Part shown: positions 5,330-5,361 of the stretch, piece after piece
How the letters are laid out: every line of letters begins with the position of its first letter
Numbering within the stretch: the stretch's first letter is position 1
Source: Acidobacteriota bacterium
Lineage (GTDB): Bacteria > Acidobacteriota > Blastocatellia > Pyrinomonadales > Pyrinomonadaceae
Assembly (NCBI GenBank): GCA_020199975.1
Contig: JAIVJP010000091.1
Location: 1 to 5,361, forward strand
Direction: 5' to 3'
Length of the DNA: 5,361 nucleotides
Notes under the pieces: model-generated
What the model was told of the DNA's origin: nothing
What the model saw: the letters and a program-made list of their open reading frames with translations, nothing else
The model's database searches: none
Position numbers and translations under genes: made by a program

Positions 5330-5361
5330 CTGCACTCGACGAGCACTTGCGCGAGAGCCGT
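5326..5361 (+). CDS. start of a third operon gene (12 codons, truncated by window end)
   Basis: An ATG at 5326 overlaps the methyltransferase stop as ATGA, exactly as at the previous gene junction, and opens a frame reading MTALDEHLRESR to the window edge. The repeated overlap and the purine-rich site at 5306-5314 make this a real start. Twelve residues do not identify a family; by context it is probably another nucleotide-sugar or glycan gene of the same operon. Confidence 0.55.
   Translation, partial: MTALDEHLRESR

Noticed and set aside
1..5361. CRISPR array, tRNA or rRNA
   Set aside because: No regularly spaced direct repeats, cloverleaf-like segments or rRNA-like stretches were seen on reading through the window.

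Overview
This looks like a stretch of surface-polysaccharide or nucleotide-sugar genes from an environmental Gram-negative-type bacterium with a balanced, moderately GC-rich genome. The protein styles recall soil or aquatic phyla such as Acidobacteriota, but nothing here fixes the taxon (no rRNA, no lineage marker), so that is a weak inference. All intact or once-intact genes except the transposase remnant read on the plus strand.

Layout. Positions 1-166 hold the left end of an IS3-type insertion sequence on the minus strand: the first ~39 codons of its orfA transposase (an N-terminal helix-turn-helix protein) and a plausible terminal end at 142-166. Positions 285-2593 form an eroded module. 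A small two-helix membrane protein (381-773) is followed by an FAD-dependent oxidoreductase of the UDP-galactopyranose mutase-like type (751-2212), then by a second, diverged copy of the same membrane protein (2276-2593). The oxidoreductase is broken: at about 1639-1645 the reading frame moves by one base, and a block of roughly 35-40 family residues is absent, so it reads as two fragments and is called a pseudogene. Positions 2594-2789 are a gene-free spacer with weak inverted repeats and no convincing terminator.

Positions 2811-5361 are a tight operon of at least three genes joined by ATGA stop/start overlaps. The first encodes a DegT/DnrJ/EryC1/StrS-fold PLP enzyme whose usual Schiff-base lysine is a histidine (His196), the substitution known from the sugar 3-dehydratases ColD and E1. 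The second encodes a zinc-binding, SAM-dependent sugar C-methyltransferase of the TylC3/NovU/TcaB9 type. A third gene starts at 5326 and runs off the window after 12 codons.

How they may work together (inference): the PLP enzyme would deoxygenate C-3 of a nucleotide-linked 4-keto-6-deoxyhexose, or aminate it if it keeps transaminase activity. The methyltransferase would add a carbon branch to a keto-deoxysugar. Together they suggest synthesis of an unusual branched deoxysugar for a surface glycan. The broken mutase-like oxidoreductase next door would fit a glycan locus being remodelled, with an IS element nearby. The most notable points are the Lys-to-His enzyme coupled to a C-methyltransferase, the deletion/frameshift scar, and the paired membrane-protein paralogues around it.
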